Position numbers and translations under genes: made by a program
NCBI RefSeq assembly: GCF_000416985.1
Contig: NZ_ATDL01000004.1
Coordinates: 434,001-498,000 of the forward strand
DNA length: 64,000 bases
Source: Sphingobacterium paucimobilis HER1398
GTDB lineage: Bacteria > Bacteroidota > Bacteroidia > Sphingobacteriales > Sphingobacteriaceae
Direction of reading: 5' to 3'
Part shown: positions 8,407 to 18,166 of the stretch, one piece after another
Layout: each line of letters starts with the position of its first letter
Position numbering within the stretch: the stretch's first letter is position 1
Notes under the pieces: generated by a model
The model's input: only the letters and a program-made list of their open reading frames with translations
Told to the model about the DNA's origin: nothing
The model's database searches: none

Positions 8407-9306
8407 TTGTCTACAGCTACACACATACAGTTATTAACACCACAACATTGGAAAGATTATGAGTTGATTGATTGTGGGGATTTCGAAAAATTGGAACGTT
8501 TTGGTGATTATATTTTAATCCGACCAGAACCACAAGCAGTATGGCCAAAGGCCTTGGGGGACGCTGAATGGGAAAAGAGATATCACATCAAATTTAAAGG
8601 TCGTTCTGCGACAAGCGGTGAATGGCTAAGAAAGGATCCCAAAGGTGCCGATAGATGGCATATCAGTTATAAGAATCAGGATGTAGCTATCAAGTTTCGC
8701 TTAGGATTGACTTCTTTCAAACATGTTGGGATATTTCCAGAACAGGCTGTTAATTGGGATTATATCTCGGAAAGTGTTAAATCCTTTAAAACTCCCAATC
8801 CGAAAGTGCTGAACCTTTTTGCGTATACCGGAGGTGCTTCTCTGATTGCAAAAGCGGCTGGTGCGGATACAACACACGTTGATTCGATCAAACAGGTCGT
8901 TACATGGGCAAATGAGAATCAAGAACTTTCGGGACTTTCGGATATTCGTTGGGTCGTAGAAGATGCCCTGAAGTTTGTAAAAAGAGAGTTGAAACGGGGA
9001 AATACCTATAATGGTATTATTTTAGATCCTCCTGCTTATGGTCATGGACCAAAGGGTGAGAAATGGAAATTGGAGGACCATATCAGGGAAATGATGCAGG
9101 ATGTGGTCAAGCTTTTGGATCCACAGGAGCATTTTTTGATATTAAATACCTATTCCTTAGGTTTTTCTTCGGTAATCGTAGAGAATCTAATCCGTACTTC
9201 TTTTCCGAAGGTAGAGAATCTAGAAATTGGGGAGCTATACCTGCAGGCTACTGCAGGGCCTAAATTACCTCTCGGAGTCTTTGGTAAATTTAGAAAGCTA
9301 AAATAA
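8407..9306 (+). CDS. Class I SAM-dependent RNA methyltransferase (RlmI/RlmK-like)
   Basis: 299 residues with a C-terminal Rossmann methyltransferase fold. Motif I is NLFAYTGGASLIAKAAGA with the acidic VD after the second strand, and motif IV is GIILDPPAYGHGPKGE. DPPxxG with this downstream charge pattern marks the RlmI-like branch that methylates rRNA bases, here lacking a PUA domain. The gene begins with TTG: the first in-frame ATG is far inside, and a TAnnTTTG box sits just upstream. The exact rRNA position modified is unknown. Its end forms the left arm of a strong bidirectional terminator. Confidence 0.8.
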   Translation: MSTATHIQLLTPQHWKDYELIDCGDFEKLERFGDYILIRPEPQAVWPKALGDAEWEKRYHIKFKGRSATSGEWLRKDPKGADRWHISYKNQDVAIKFRLGLTSFKHVGIFPEQAVNWDYISESVKSFKTPNPKVLNLFAYTGGASLIAKAAGADTTHVDSIKQVVTWANENQELSGLSDIRWVVEDALKFVKRELKRGNTYNGIILDPPAYGHGPKGEKWKLEDHIREMMQDVVKLLDPQEHFLILNTYSLGFSSVIVENLIRTSFPKVENLEIGELYLQATAGPKLPLGVFGKFRKLK

Positions 9307-9345
9307 AACAAAAGAGGCCATGTTAATGGCCTCTTTTGTTTTATT
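9302..9345. terminator. 20-bp perfect bidirectional terminator
   Basis: Arms 9302-9321 and 9326-9345 pair without mismatch around loop GTTA. The core AGAGGCCAT/ATGGCCTCT is flanked by A- and T-runs, so each strand has a T-run after the stem. It lies between convergent genes, and its arms overlap both stop codons. Confidence 0.92.
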
Positions 9346-11122
9346 AAAGTGCTGTAATGCGTATGAGACTATCTCTGAGTTCTGTTAACAACTCTGCCCG
9401 TTGCACATCGTTGTCTATGGGATAAAGCTGAAGAGCGATACTTTCGTAATAGGTGATACCACGAAGTAGTTCTTCTTTGAACTTGGTGACAAATTTTTCT
9501 TTTTTGTCATCCATCTGGAATTCGTTGTCTTGAAGATATTGTTGCAGATGCTCAATATATAAATGTAGTTCATTGACGAATAACGATGATCTGTTGGAAT
9601 GAGCTAATAGATCCTTCCGTCCATAAATATGATCTACCATATCCTGTAGACTGTATATGTCATTGAAATAAGCGGTATTAGGTCCAGGACAGATTGCTAC
9701 AGCGTCGTCTTCTTTACGTTGTAGTATATTATATTTTAGGTAAGCAGAAGTGGCTAGTCCTTCACAAAGACATGTTTTTTCGGTGATTGCTTCTAGTTTT
9801 TTTTGATAGTCAGCACTTTCAGTGTCAAAAAGTTCGAGCTCTTTTAGTTTAGTGTATTGGTAGACCCGGGATGCGGTACAGATAGGTTCATCCGAATATT
9901 CTGCATTGGAAATGAGATATTTTTTTGTGCAGGGTGCTCCTGGACGTCCTTTTTGTATACGTTGCAGTCGATTCAGTTCGGCACTGCTTTTTCTGAAATT
10001 GTTGAATGGTACCCCTAATGGAGACGCTCCGCTGACATAGAAATCGTCTTTCTGTGCAGAGGCTAATGCTTGTAGTGTTTGATCATCCACTGTCGTTGCC
10101 TCGGGCACCAATAAGAAAGGGGAACCCCATCCTGCCGATTCTAGGCCATAATAGTTCAGTAGAAAAGCATGTTCTGCCGATGTGCCTATTCCTCCCTGGG
10201 CTGTAATTACTAGCGAAGGACAAGTATCAATGGTATAACCTTTGGAATGTAGGCTGTCACGATAAAGAGAGTAAAGCTCTTGTTGTAAAAAACCTTTGTT
10301 TTTTTTGAACTCTTCCAATATTGGGCCGAGGAGAAGACCATCCGTAGCGAAAGCATGTCCTCCGCAGTTGAGGCCAGACTCGACTCGGAATTCAGAAATC
10401 CATATTCCTTTTTTGGCTAAGAACTTCGCTTGTATCAATGCCGACCGATAGTCGGATACTTTCAATATAACACGCTTTAGAAATTGTCCCTGTTTATTGG
10501 GCATGAATTGAGGAAACTCGCTAAGATAGCTGTATAGCCGAGGGTTCATACCCGCAGATAAGACGATACCTCCTTTGAGATTGCTGTGGGCAAATCCGCG
10601 TAAAGCAGCATTGGCATCGGAATACATATGTTCTAATCTGTTGCCAGCCTGATCGGTGTTGATTTTGTCTACTTTGGACATAATATTGACATGGATCTCG
10701 CCGGGATTGATATTCATCATCAGTGTAGCTTTGAGATTCGCTTTTTTATCAATATCAGTTTCTTGTATGTAGGCGTTGTAGGTCTTCTTAATATTGGAGA
10801 ACTCGGGAAGCAGGTTGAAGTATTTTTTTAAGTCAGCACTGTCATCCAAGTCGGAATTTCGCAGGGAGTCTATTTGTTGATTCACAATGTCCTGTACCAA
10901 GTCTAGATAAGCTGTGATTCTTTTTGAACGGCTATCTTTCGCTTTTGGGGTTATAGGGATGTAGGGTAGACTGTTTTTTGTTGAATAGTATTCGCGCATA
11001 CGCTCTATCAGTTCGTCATCTACAATAGATAGGACTGACGAGATACCGAATTGAGCGATTTTGAGCGGACTATCTATAGAAAAAGCTAGACCAAGTACAG
11101 GGAGATGAAAAGTGTGTTCCAT
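9344..11122 (-). CDS. 592-residue protein of unknown function, possible flavin-type TIM barrel
   Basis: I do not recognise a named family with confidence. The beginning (PVLGLAFSIDSPLKIAQFGISSVLSIVD) looks like the first beta-alpha units of a TIM barrel. Later stretches RVESGLNCGGHAFATDG and TAQGGIGTSAEHAFLLNYYG resemble the glycine-rich phosphate-binding segments of nitronate monooxygenase/FabK-like flavoenzymes. The C-terminal third has several cysteines (GAPCTKKY, EPICTASR, KTCLCEG, AICPGPNTAY) that could bind metal or an iron-sulfur cluster. No signal peptide or membrane span is seen, so it is probably cytoplasmic. It is transcribed alone, 108 bp from purU. The enzymatic idea is inference only. 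Confidence 0.6.
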   Translation of the reverse strand: MEHTFHLPVLGLAFSIDSPLKIAQFGISSVLSIVDDELIERMREYYSTKNSLPYIPITPKAKDSRSKRITAYLDLVQDIVNQQIDSLRNSDLDDSADLKKYFNLLPEFSNIKKTYNAYIQETDIDKKANLKATLMMNINPGEIHVNIMSKVDKINTDQAGNRLEHMYSDANAALRGFAHSNLKGGIVLSAGMNPRLYSYLSEFPQFMPNKQGQFLKRVILKVSDYRSALIQAKFLAKKGIWISEFRVESGLNCGGHAFATDGLLLGPILEEFKKNKGFLQQELYSLYRDSLHSKGYTIDTCPSLVITAQGGIGTSAEHAFLLNYYGLESAGWGSPFLLVPEATTVDDQTLQALASAQKDDFYVSGASPLGVPFNNFRKSSAELNRLQRIQKGRPGAPCTKKYLISNAEYSDEPICTASRVYQYTKLKELELFDTESADYQKKLEAITEKTCLCEGLATSAYLKYNILQRKEDDAVAICPGPNTAYFNDIYSLQDMVDHIYGRKDLLAHSNRSSLFVNELHLYIEHLQQYLQDNEFQMDDKKEKFVTKFKEELLRGITYYESIALQLYPIDNDVQRAELLTELRDSLIRITAL

Positions 11123-11230
11123 TGCGAAATTTTGTTATGCAAATAGCCGCAAAATTTATGGAATAAAAAATGTTACACACCATCTAAAAAGATGTTTTTG
11201 GTCACTTTTGTTATGGTTTAGCTCCTATCA

Positions 11231-12076
11231 CTAAGACTTAAAGACGATGGTTTTGTTGCCATTCAAGATTACCCGGTCCTCCATGACAAGTTGAATAGCA
11301 CGTGTGAGTACGGCTTTCTCGATTTCTTTCCCTGCGGTTTTCATACGCTGTAGATCATAGCTGTGGTCGACAGACTTGGTGTTCTGTACAATGATTGGAC
11401 CTTCGTCCAAATCATCGGTGACAAAGTGTGCTGTAGCTCCTATAATTTTTACTCCTCGATCGTGTGCTTGCTTGTAAGGGTTGGCACCGATGAATGCTGG
11501 TAGAAAAGAATGGTGTATATTGATAAGACGATGTTCGAACTCCTTTACAAAATTAGGGGATAGGATACGCATGAATTTGGCCAATATGATATAATCGGGA
11601 GCGTATGTTTTTATAGTATCTGTAACTTGCTGCTCAAAATCCTCCTTGGTTTTTCCTTCGTGGGAGATGTGATGAAAAGGAATGTCGAACTTTTCCGTAA
11701 AATCCTTTAACGTATCATAATTGCCTATAACAGCCTGGACCTCGCCCTGGAGTGTGTCGAAGTAATGGCGGGTCAGTATATCCGCTAGGCAATGATGTTC
11801 TTTGGTGACAAGAATGATAAGTTTTTTTCTGTGTGTTGGATTGATCTGTATCTCGGCGTTTTGCGGCAGTGTGTTGCGGAGGTCTTCCAATAGAGATTCG
11901 GTAGACTGTGGTTGACCAGAACAGACGACTCGCACAAAGAATTTATTGTTTTCCTCATCGACATACTCTCGCATGGTGATAATATTGAGCCTATGTCTGG
12001 TGATGCTGTTGGATAGGCCTGATACGAGCCCTACAGCGTCTCTACACTGTATGAGTATAAGTGTTTGGGTTTGCAT
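11231..12076 (-). CDS. purU: Formyltetrahydrofolate deformylase
   Basis: 281 residues, the usual PurU length. An N-terminal ACT domain (about 1-80, opening TLILIQCRDAVGLVSGLSN) is followed by a formyltransferase-fold hydrolase domain. The catalytic region reads NIHHSFLPAFIGANPYKQAHDRGVKI-type sequence with GATAHFVTDDLDEGPII, carrying the Asn/His/Asp set of the family. It hydrolyses 10-formyl-THF to formate and THF, balancing one-carbon units for purine synthesis. In E. coli the ACT domain senses methionine and glycine. It sits 75 bp downstream of parE, separated by a terminator-like hairpin. Confidence 0.93.
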   Translation of the reverse strand: MQTQTLILIQCRDAVGLVSGLSNSITRHRLNIITMREYVDEENNKFFVRVVCSGQPQSTESLLEDLRNTLPQNAEIQINPTHRKKLIILVTKEHHCLADILTRHYFDTLQGEVQAVIGNYDTLKDFTEKFDIPFHHISHEGKTKEDFEQQVTDTIKTYAPDYIILAKFMRILSPNFVKEFEHRLINIHHSFLPAFIGANPYKQAHDRGVKIIGATAHFVTDDLDEGPIIVQNTKSVDHSYDLQRMKTAGKEIEKAVLTRAIQLVMEDRVILNGNKTIVFKS

Positions 12077-12096
12077 GGTGGTTTTAGGTTAGGTTT

Positions 12097-12147
12097 AAGA
12101 GGCTGTCTCCTACATTTGCTTGATATAAACATAGGAGACAGTTTCTT
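12097..12147 (-). terminator. Terminator-like hairpin after parE
   Basis: Arms 12097-12112 and 12132-12147 pair over 16 positions with two G-U pairs; the core CTGTCTCCTA/TAGGAGACAG is perfect. It lies between the parE stop and the purU start. The T-run after the stem is weak, so it may only partly terminate. Confidence 0.6.
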
Positions 12148-12151
12148 GTGT

Positions 12152-14005
12152 TTAGCCTGCTTTTTGAGCGAGCTCTGCTTCTAGATCAATCTCTATACGG
12201 AGATTGTCTACAATATGTCGTTGCCTATCTGGTGTGTTTTTTCCCATATAGTATTCCAGTAACTGTTGTAATTTATTGTCTTTAGAGAGAATTACAGGTT
12301 CTAGGCGTATGTCTTCACCAATAAATAATCCAAACTCGGAAGGAGAGATCTCACCTAGACCTTTAAAACGGGTGATCTCAGGTTTGTTTCCCAATTTGGA
12401 AATAGCTCGTTGGCGTTCTTCGTCCGAGTAGCAATAGATGGTTTCTTTCTTGTTTCTGACGCGGAAAAGTGGCGTCTGTAAAATGGACACGTGGCCAGCT
12501 TTGACGAGATCTGGAAAAAACTGTAAGAAAAAGGTCATTAACAATAGACGGATGTGCATCCCGTCGACATCGGCATCGGTAGCGATAACAATGTTATTGT
12601 AACGTAGTCCTTCGATACCATCTTCAATATTCAAGGCATGTTGCAGAAGGTTGAATTCTTCATTTTCATATACAATTTTTTTGGTCAAACCAAAACTGTT
12701 CAACGGTTTTCCTTTTAAGCTGAAGACTGCTTGTGTCTGTACGTCACGTGATTTGGTAATAGATCCAGATGCAGAATCTCCCTCCGTGATGAAAAGAGTG
12801 GTCTCTAGGTTTCTTTCACTTTTGTCGCCAAAGTGTATTTTGCAGTCACGTAGTTTTCGGTTGTGTACGGATGCTTTCTTAGCACGTTCATTGGCTAGCT
12901 TTTTGATGCCTGCTATATCTTTACGTTCGCGCTCGGATTGCATGATACGTTTTAACAGGGCATCTGCTGTGGCCGAATCTTTATGGAGATAGTCATCTAA
13001 CGCTTTTTTGACGAAGTCGTTTATGAAAGTACGTACCGTAGGGCCTTCAGGACCTATACTCTGTGAACCTAGTTTTGTCTTGGTTTGCGATTCGAAAACC
13101 GGCTCCTGCACTTTGATCGCGATAGCACCTATGATAGAAGCACGTATATCTGAAGCATCGAATTCCTTCTTGTAGAATTCACGGATCGTTTTTACAACTG
13201 CCTCGCGGAAGGCAGCTTGGTGTGTACCCCCTTGTGTGGTGTGTTGTCCGTTGACAAAAGAATAGTATTCCTCGCCATACTGCTGACCGTGTGTCATCGC
13301 TATTTCGATATCTTCACCTTTGAGGTGAATGATAGGATAGCGCATACCCTCGGTATCTACATTGCGTTCGAGCAGATCTTTTAAGCCATTTTCAGAGACG
13401 AATTTTTGCCCATTAAAGTTGATGGTGAGTCCTGAGTTTAGGAAAACATAGTTCCATATCATGTTCTCGACAAATTCAACTCTATATTTATAGTGTTTGA
13501 ATATGCTTTCGTCTGGATAGAAGGTAACTGCGGTACCGTTACGCTGTGTAGTTTCTTTTTGCTCATCTTCGATGAGCTCTCCCTTGCTGAATTGTGCGAT
13601 CCGGGTCGCTCCCTGTCGATAGGATTGAACGGTAAAGTTTGCAGAAAGTGCATTGACAGCTTTTGTACCGACTCCATTTAAGCCTACAGATTTCTGAAAG
13701 GCTTTACTGTCGTATTTTCCACCTGTATTGATCTTGGAGACCACATCGACTACTGAACCAATGGGAATGCCTCGTCCGTAATCTCTTACGGATACTTTAT
13801 TCTCGTTGACTGTGATGTCAATCGTTTTTCCCGCCCCCATTACAAACTCATCAATAGAGTTGTCTACAACTTCTTTTAGTAAAACATAGATGCCATCATC
13901 ATAGGCAGAACCGTCTCCCAGCTTACCAATGTACATACCAGGACGTAGTCTGATATGTTCTTTCCAGTCGAGGGATCGTATGCTATCTTCGTTATATGTA
14001 GTCAT
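12152..14005 (-). CDS. parE: DNA topoisomerase IV subunit B (type IIA topoisomerase ATPase subunit)
   Basis: 617 residues. The GHKL ATPase domain shows ELxxNA-like [22 protein letters not shown], and the ATP lid [20 protein letters not shown]. The TOPRIM domain has [13 protein letters not shown] and [13 protein letters not shown]. There is no long GyrB-type insert, which with the length favours ParE over GyrB. It decatenates daughter chromosomes with ParC. parC is not adjacent: purU follows downstream and an unrelated gene lies upstream. A TAAGTTTG box lies about 27 bases before the ATG. Confidence 0.9.
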   Translation of the reverse strand: MTTYNEDSIRSLDWKEHIRLRPGMYIGKLGDGSAYDDGIYVLLKEVVDNSIDEFVMGAGKTIDITVNENKVSVRDYGRGIPIGSVVDVVSKINTGGKYDSKAFQKSVGLNGVGTKAVNALSANFTVQSYRQGATRIAQFSKGELIEDEQKETTQRNGTAVTFYPDESIFKHYKYRVEFVENMIWNYVFLNSGLTINFNGQKFVSENGLKDLLERNVDTEGMRYPIIHLKGEDIEIAMTHGQQYGEEYYSFVNGQHTTQGGTHQAAFREAVVKTIREFYKKEFDASDIRASIIGAIAIKVQEPVFESQTKTKLGSQSIGPEGPTVRTFINDFVKKALDDYLHKDSATADALLKRIMQSERERKDIAGIKKLANERAKKASVHNRKLRDCKIHFGDKSERNLETTLFITEGDSASGSITKSRDVQTQAVFSLKGKPLNSFGLTKKIVYENEEFNLLQHALNIEDGIEGLRYNNIVIATDADVDGMHIRLLLMTFFLQFFPDLVKAGHVSILQTPLFRVRNKKETIYCYSDEERQRAISKLGNKPEITRFKGLGEISPSEFGLFIGEDIRLEPVILSKDNKLQQLLEYYMGKNTPDRQRHIVDNLRIEIDLEAELAQKAG

Positions 14006-14031
14006 GTGCCGTAAAAAATATGAAGTATATA

Positions 14032-14039
14032 CAAACTTA
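14032..14039 (-). promoter_or_regulatory. Candidate -7 box (TAAGTTTG) for parE
   Basis: TAnnTTTG match 27 bases from the parE ATG on the coding strand; no convincing -33 TTG. Confidence 0.4.
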
Positions 14040-14096
14040 GATAAAATGCTTCGAATTCACGAATACATAATTAAATGTTCGTAAATATTAATGCGC

Positions 14097-14888
14097 TTAG
14101 AATCTATATCCAACGGAAAGAGCAGAGGTAATGCCTATGTTTAAGCCCTTGGGCCTGACGGTGACACCGGTCTGATCAACGGTATGGGCAAAGGAATAGA
14201 TTGGAATGTCATCTAATTTCTCTAAAGACTTTTTGATGTCCTGTTGTATGTCTTCGGTAAGTGGATAGTTGGATTTTCCTGTCCCTTTTCCAAAAACAAT
14301 TCCGTAATGGTTGCCCATTATCTTCCAATCTAGATAAATAGATTTTAACAACTGAAACTGCAACCCTACAGCTAGGCCTGCACTCAGTGTATTGAGATTG
14401 CCCGAGATAGGAATAGAGATTGATTCTGATGCTAGGGTGCCACCTACTAGGGCTTCCTGTTTGTAATATAATGTTGTGTTGGTTTGATAGCGGGTATATT
14501 TGATATAAGGAGAGGCATAGAAACGCGTGAATACGTCTCGGTCACCAAAGTAAAAACGCATCTGAGGCACGATAGAAAACTGGTTTAATCGAGCTTCTTC
14601 AACGCTTTTCTTTGAGTTTTCGTCCGTTATATTTTTGGTTAAAGAGCTTTTAAAAGGTAAGTCACGACTAGGAGTAAACGATACGTTTACCCCTAGGGAT
14701 ATATTGGTTTTAAAAGAACGCTCGTATTCTAGATTGAAACTTTTAAAAGCAAAATTAAATAGGTTGGTTTTGAGGAGATGATCTGTGCCTCGTTCTCCCC
14801 ATTTACAATATTTTTGTCCTGTAGCCTGTAATCCCCAAATAACCAGTATTCCTAAAAAGAAGGATTTGAAATGCCAATTTCGAAACAT
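14097..14888 (-). CDS. DUF3575-type outer-membrane beta-barrel protein
   Basis: 263 residues with a signal peptide (FKSFFLGILVIWGLQATGQ, cleavage near residue 25) and then alternating aromatic/hydrophobic strands. KTNLFNFAFKSFNLEYERSF is the typical opening of DUF3575 barrels, and the protein ends in an aromatic residue (SVGYRF), the outer-membrane insertion signal. Function is unknown; DUF3575 proteins in Bacteroidota are predicted small outer-membrane barrels. It is transcribed after the cupin gene, with a 63-bp gap. Confidence 0.7.
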   Translation of the reverse strand: MFRNWHFKSFFLGILVIWGLQATGQKYCKWGERGTDHLLKTNLFNFAFKSFNLEYERSFKTNISLGVNVSFTPSRDLPFKSSLTKNITDENSKKSVEEARLNQFSIVPQMRFYFGDRDVFTRFYASPYIKYTRYQTNTTLYYKQEALVGGTLASESISIPISGNLNTLSAGLAVGLQFQLLKSIYLDWKIMGNHYGIVFGKGTGKSNYPLTEDIQQDIKKSLEKLDDIPIYSFAHTVDQTGVTVRPKGLNIGITSALSVGYRF

Positions 14889-14951
14889 CAGTTTAATTTA
14901 GGTTATTTGGTAATAGGGTCGTATCGTTTCATCATTGATTACAAGGTAAAT

Positions 14952-15452
14952 CTATCGTCCAAAATCGTCTTGAACACGTACGATGTCTTCCTCATCGGAT
15001 GGACTGTTGATATCGGTGTGTTGCCATATCTCTGCTATTACACCATATTCGCCAAGTCCCACCAAGCGATGACGTTCGCCTTGTGCCAGACGGATATACT
15101 GACCTTCTTTTAGAATTTTTAACTCATGCTCATCATCGTCAAGACTGGTTACTACACCGACTTCACCACGTATAACGCGCCATATCTCTGCTCTGCGATG
15201 ATGATATTGCCAAGAAAGACGTTTGGATGGAGCGACGATCAATATTTTGGGGCTAAGTTTGCCTGAAATTTTTAAATCTTTAATATCTAATCCTTCAAAG
15301 TATTGATTTGCGAACTGTTGGGCTTGTGATTCGTCAATAACAAAGAAACCTCCCCATGGTCTGTTGGAGTCTATGTTTTCTATTTTGAACCCTGCATCTG
15401 TGATTTTCTTTTCAATCTGATTGAATAAGTCAGTCTTATCGATATACGTCAT
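14952..15452 (-). CDS. Mannose-6-phosphate isomerase type II-like cupin
   Basis: 166 residues with one cupin barrel. SWQYHHRRAEIWRVIRGEVGV holds the metal-binding HH...E motif, and QGERHRLVGLGEYGVIAEIWQ holds the second histidine, as in the C-terminal isomerase half of GDP-mannose pyrophosphorylase/isomerase (ManC-like) proteins. RPWGGFFVID and KILIVAPSKRLSWQYH are also standard for it. As a stand-alone domain it may interconvert mannose and fructose 6-phosphates; stand-alone copies are sometimes annotated phosphoheptose isomerase. No nucleotidyltransferase partner is nearby. Confidence 0.75.
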   Translation of the reverse strand: MTYIDKTDLFNQIEKKITDAGFKIENIDSNRPWGGFFVIDESQAQQFANQYFEGLDIKDLKISGKLSPKILIVAPSKRLSWQYHHRRAEIWRVIRGEVGVVTSLDDDEHELKILKEGQYIRLAQGERHRLVGLGEYGVIAEIWQHTDINSPSDEEDIVRVQDDFGR

Positions 15453-15606
15453 AGTCTTTGTTTGTATTTGTACAGGTTAAGATAATATTTAAAGCTGAAA
15501 GTACATAAAGTTAGTTCTTTTTTTTGAGATTTAGATTGTGGTAAATTAAATAGGCGTTTTTGATTTAATCTGTGTGAGAGTAGGACTTAATCTACTTCAA
15601 AAGCCT

Positions 15607-15614
15607 TACTTTTG
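15607..15614 (+). promoter_or_regulatory. Candidate -7 box (TACTTTTG) for the helicase gene
   Basis: TAnnTTTG ending ten bases before the helicase ATG, predicting an almost leaderless transcript. No -33 TTG at the expected distance. Confidence 0.4.
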
Positions 15615-15623
15615 TAAAATATC

Positions 15624-17831
15624 ATGGCGCAACAATACGATAACGAAAATAAAATCTTTAAGAAAGCAGTAGCTTTTGTCAATCAAACGAATCAAAATCT
15701 GTTTCTTACAGGAAAGGCGGGGACAGGAAAAACTACATTTCTCCGTTATATTCGAGATAACTGTTATAAAAAAATGGCTATTACAGCGCCTACGGGGGTG
15801 GCTGCAATGAATGCTGGGGGAACAACATTGCACGCTTTGTTTTGGTTGCCATTTAGCGTTTTTATTGAGGATTATGCGCTCAAATGGGACGAGCAGGATC
15901 ACCATATCTATAATAAAAGCCGTCTTTTCAGCACGATTAAGTTGACCAAGCAGCGACGTGCTATCTTACAGGAGCTGGAGCTTTTGGTGATTGATGAGGT
16001 CTCTATGGTTCGTGCCGACACTCTGGATGCTATAGATGTCATTCTGAAATCGGTACGTCGCGATATGCGTCCATTCGGAGGGGTACAGGTTCTCTTCATT
16101 GGGGATCTCTATCAGCTGCCACCTGTGGTAAAGGACGCTGAGTGGCAGGTGTTGCGGGAGCATTATTCCAGTATGTTCTTTTTCGATGCGAAAGTGTTGC
16201 GTAGCAGTGCATTGGTTAAGCTGGAGTTGCAACAGATATATCGTCAACAGGATACCGGTTTTATAAACGTGCTGAATAATATTCGCAATAATGAATGTAC
16301 AACGGAAGACCTGGAGTTGCTGAATGGACATTATAAAGAAGGATTTGTCCCTAAGGAAGGGGAGCAATATATTACATTAACCTCACATAATCGCCTAGCC
16401 GAGCAAATTAATCAGGAAGAATTGGTAAAGCTGGCTGGCCGTATGCATAATGTGAAGGCTATCGTTAAGGATGATTTCCAACAAGGAGCCTATCCGACGG
16501 AAGAAACATTGGCGCTTAAAGAAGGGGCGCAGGTGATGTTTATCAAGAATGATGTAGGTGAAGATCGTAAGTATTTTAATGGTAAGATAGGGGTTGTCAA
16601 AGAGTTGCTGTTGGACAAAGATCAGATTGTCGTAAGTTTTAAAGATGGCACTGCAGATGTCGTGGTGAAGCGGGAGACTTGGGAGAATATTAAGTATAAG
16701 TATAATAAGGGAGAAGATAAGATCGAAGAAGAGGTATTGGGTACTTTTTCTCAATATCCGCTCCGCTTAGCTTGGGCCATAACGATACATAAAAGTCAGG
16801 GATTAACTTTTGATAAAGCGATTATCGATGCGGGTACTTCATTCGCTTCTGGACAAGTGTATGTTGCGCTGAGTCGTCTGACAGGACTTGAGGGATTGGT
16901 TTTGCGATCGAGAATTGCTGCACATTCTATACGTACAGACTATCAGGTGGTCGGCTTTATGAAGCAGCTTTTAGAAGAGGAAGAGATGGATAGGGTATTG
17001 GTGCAATGCCAGAGGGTGTTTTTAGGACAGATTTTATTGCAGAGTTTTCGGTGGACAGCATTAACAGAAGCCGTACAGGAGTTAACGGATTCATTGGTCA
17101 ATCGAAATATTGATAATAAGCCTGGGGTAGAGGTTTTTATGTTGGGTTTGATGACTGCTGTAAAACAACAGGAAGCTGTCGCGCATAAGTTTGTAACTCA
17201 GCTGTATGGTATGTTGGCTAATCCTGAAGAAGTGGATTATCAAAAGATCTGTGACCGTACTTCTTCTGCTGTTCAATGGTTCTTACCTCGGATGGAAACA
17301 GAGCTGCTGGATGCTACAGCCAAGCATATCGAGGATTGGCAGGTGCGTAAACGGACAAAAAAATATATTCAGGAGCTAAAAGCGTTGCTTTTAGATTTTA
17401 AACGGAAATATGAAGTGTTGAAGCATTGCCTGACGATTGCTACGGCTTTAACCAAAGAAGAGGGATTAGAGGATCTTGTGCTGGGAGCGAATGTGGTAAA
17501 GGATGAGACTGTAGCTACTGCTGACGATGGTGACGGGAAAGAGTTAGATACGAAACAGGTCACCTTGGAGATGTATTTGGATGGTTTTGATATTGCTCAG
17601 ATCGCTGCGAAACGTGGTATGGTCGAGGGAACTATTTATGGACATCTGATTCATTACGTAGGTGAGGAAATCGATGCAGAAGATTTGATTTCAACAGAAA
17701 AGCTGAATCATATTCTAACCGTATTAAAAGCTAATGAAGGTAAATCTTCTTCGGAGATTAAGATGATTCTTGGAGATGCTTACGGTTATCCCGAAATTAA
17801 GATAGGGCAAAAAGTACTGGAAAAGGAGTAG
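15624..17831 (+). CDS. PIF1/RecD2-like superfamily 1 helicase with C-terminal HTH_40 domain
   Basis: 735 residues. The helicase core (about 1-440) has Walker A LTGKAGTGKTTFL, ITAPTGVAAMNAGG (motif Ia), VIDEVSMVRAD (motif II), FIGDLYQLPPV (motif III), ITIHKSQGLTFDKAIID (motif V) and YVALSRLTGLEGLVL (motif VI). This is the PIF1-type arrangement. The middle is helical. The last about 90 residues (LEMYLDGFDIAQIAAKRGMV onward) match the HTH_40 domain also found at RecQ C termini. A 5'-3' DNA helicase acting on replication barriers or structured DNA is likely. It is followed by the ATP synthase operon on the same strand after a 107-bp gap. Confidence 0.85.
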   Translation: MAQQYDNENKIFKKAVAFVNQTNQNLFLTGKAGTGKTTFLRYIRDNCYKKMAITAPTGVAAMNAGGTTLHALFWLPFSVFIEDYALKWDEQDHHIYNKSRLFSTIKLTKQRRAILQELELLVIDEVSMVRADTLDAIDVILKSVRRDMRPFGGVQVLFIGDLYQLPPVVKDAEWQVLREHYSSMFFFDAKVLRSSALVKLELQQIYRQQDTGFINVLNNIRNNECTTEDLELLNGHYKEGFVPKEGEQYITLTSHNRLAEQINQEELVKLAGRMHNVKAIVKDDFQQGAYPTEETLALKEGAQVMFIKNDVGEDRKYFNGKIGVVKELLLDKDQIVVSFKDGTADVVVKRETWENIKYKYNKGEDKIEEEVLGTFSQYPLRLAWAITIHKSQGLTFDKAIIDAGTSFASGQVYVALSRLTGLEGLVLRSRIAAHSIRTDYQVVGFMKQLLEEEEMDRVLVQCQRVFLGQILLQSFRWTALTEAVQELTDSLVNRNIDNKPGVEVFMLGLMTAVKQQEAVAHKFVTQLYGMLANPEEVDYQKICDRTSSAVQWFLPRMETELLDATAKHIEDWQVRKRTKKYIQELKALLLDFKRKYEVLKHCLTIATALTKEEGLEDLVLGANVVKDETVATADDGDGKELDTKQVTLEMYLDGFDIAQIAAKRGMVEGTIYGHLIHYVGEEIDAEDLISTEKLNHILTVLKANEGKSSSEIKMILGDAYGYPEIKIGQKVLEKE

Positions 17832-17910
17832 ATTAATTATTACTGGTTAGTTGTCAATGGTTGATGGTGTAACAACAAGTACCCATAGTCTATTTCCAAA
17901 AGAAAATACT

Positions 17911-17918
17911 TAGCTTTG
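17911..17918 (+). promoter_or_regulatory. Candidate -7 box (TAGCTTTG) of the ATP synthase operon
   Basis: TAnnTTTG match 20 bases before the TTG start of the first operon gene, with no clear -33. Position and spacing make it the best candidate for the operon's main promoter. Confidence 0.45.
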
Positions 17919-17938
17919 CGTGTTAACCTCCGAGTTGT

Positions 17939-18166
17939 TTGAAGGAAGAAAAAACACAAAAAAAGATTAATAAGTGGATTGTGTTCACTTCGATGCCATT
18001 TCAGATGGCAGCCACTATCTATTTGTGTTATTTTGTGGGAGATTGGATTGATGTACGTTTTGATTTCGATGGAGGATGGTGGGCAAAAGGATTTACGATG
18101 TTGGGCGTGATAGCTTCTTTGTATCAGGTTATTCGTCAAGCTAATAAGATTAGTAAGAGTGAATAG
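17939..18166 (+). CDS. AtpI/AtpZ-like ATP synthase assembly protein
   Basis: 75 residues with two membrane spans (FTSMPFQMAATIYLCYFVGDW and GFTMLGVIASLYQVI) around a short loop. This is the pattern of the putative F0F1-ATPase accessory subunit family (PF09527), encoded first in many atp operons. Family members assist c-ring assembly or Mg2+ handling. The start is TTG (KEEKTQ follows); no in-frame ATG precedes the first span. Confidence 0.72.
   Translation: MKEEKTQKKINKWIVFTSMPFQMAATIYLCYFVGDWIDVRFDFDGGWWAKGFTMLGVIASLYQVIRQANKISKSE

Noticed and set aside
15606..16754. Several long minus-strand frames antisense to the helicase gene
   Set aside because: They lie opposite a well-supported helicase with intact motifs; the opposite frame stays open because of codon bias.
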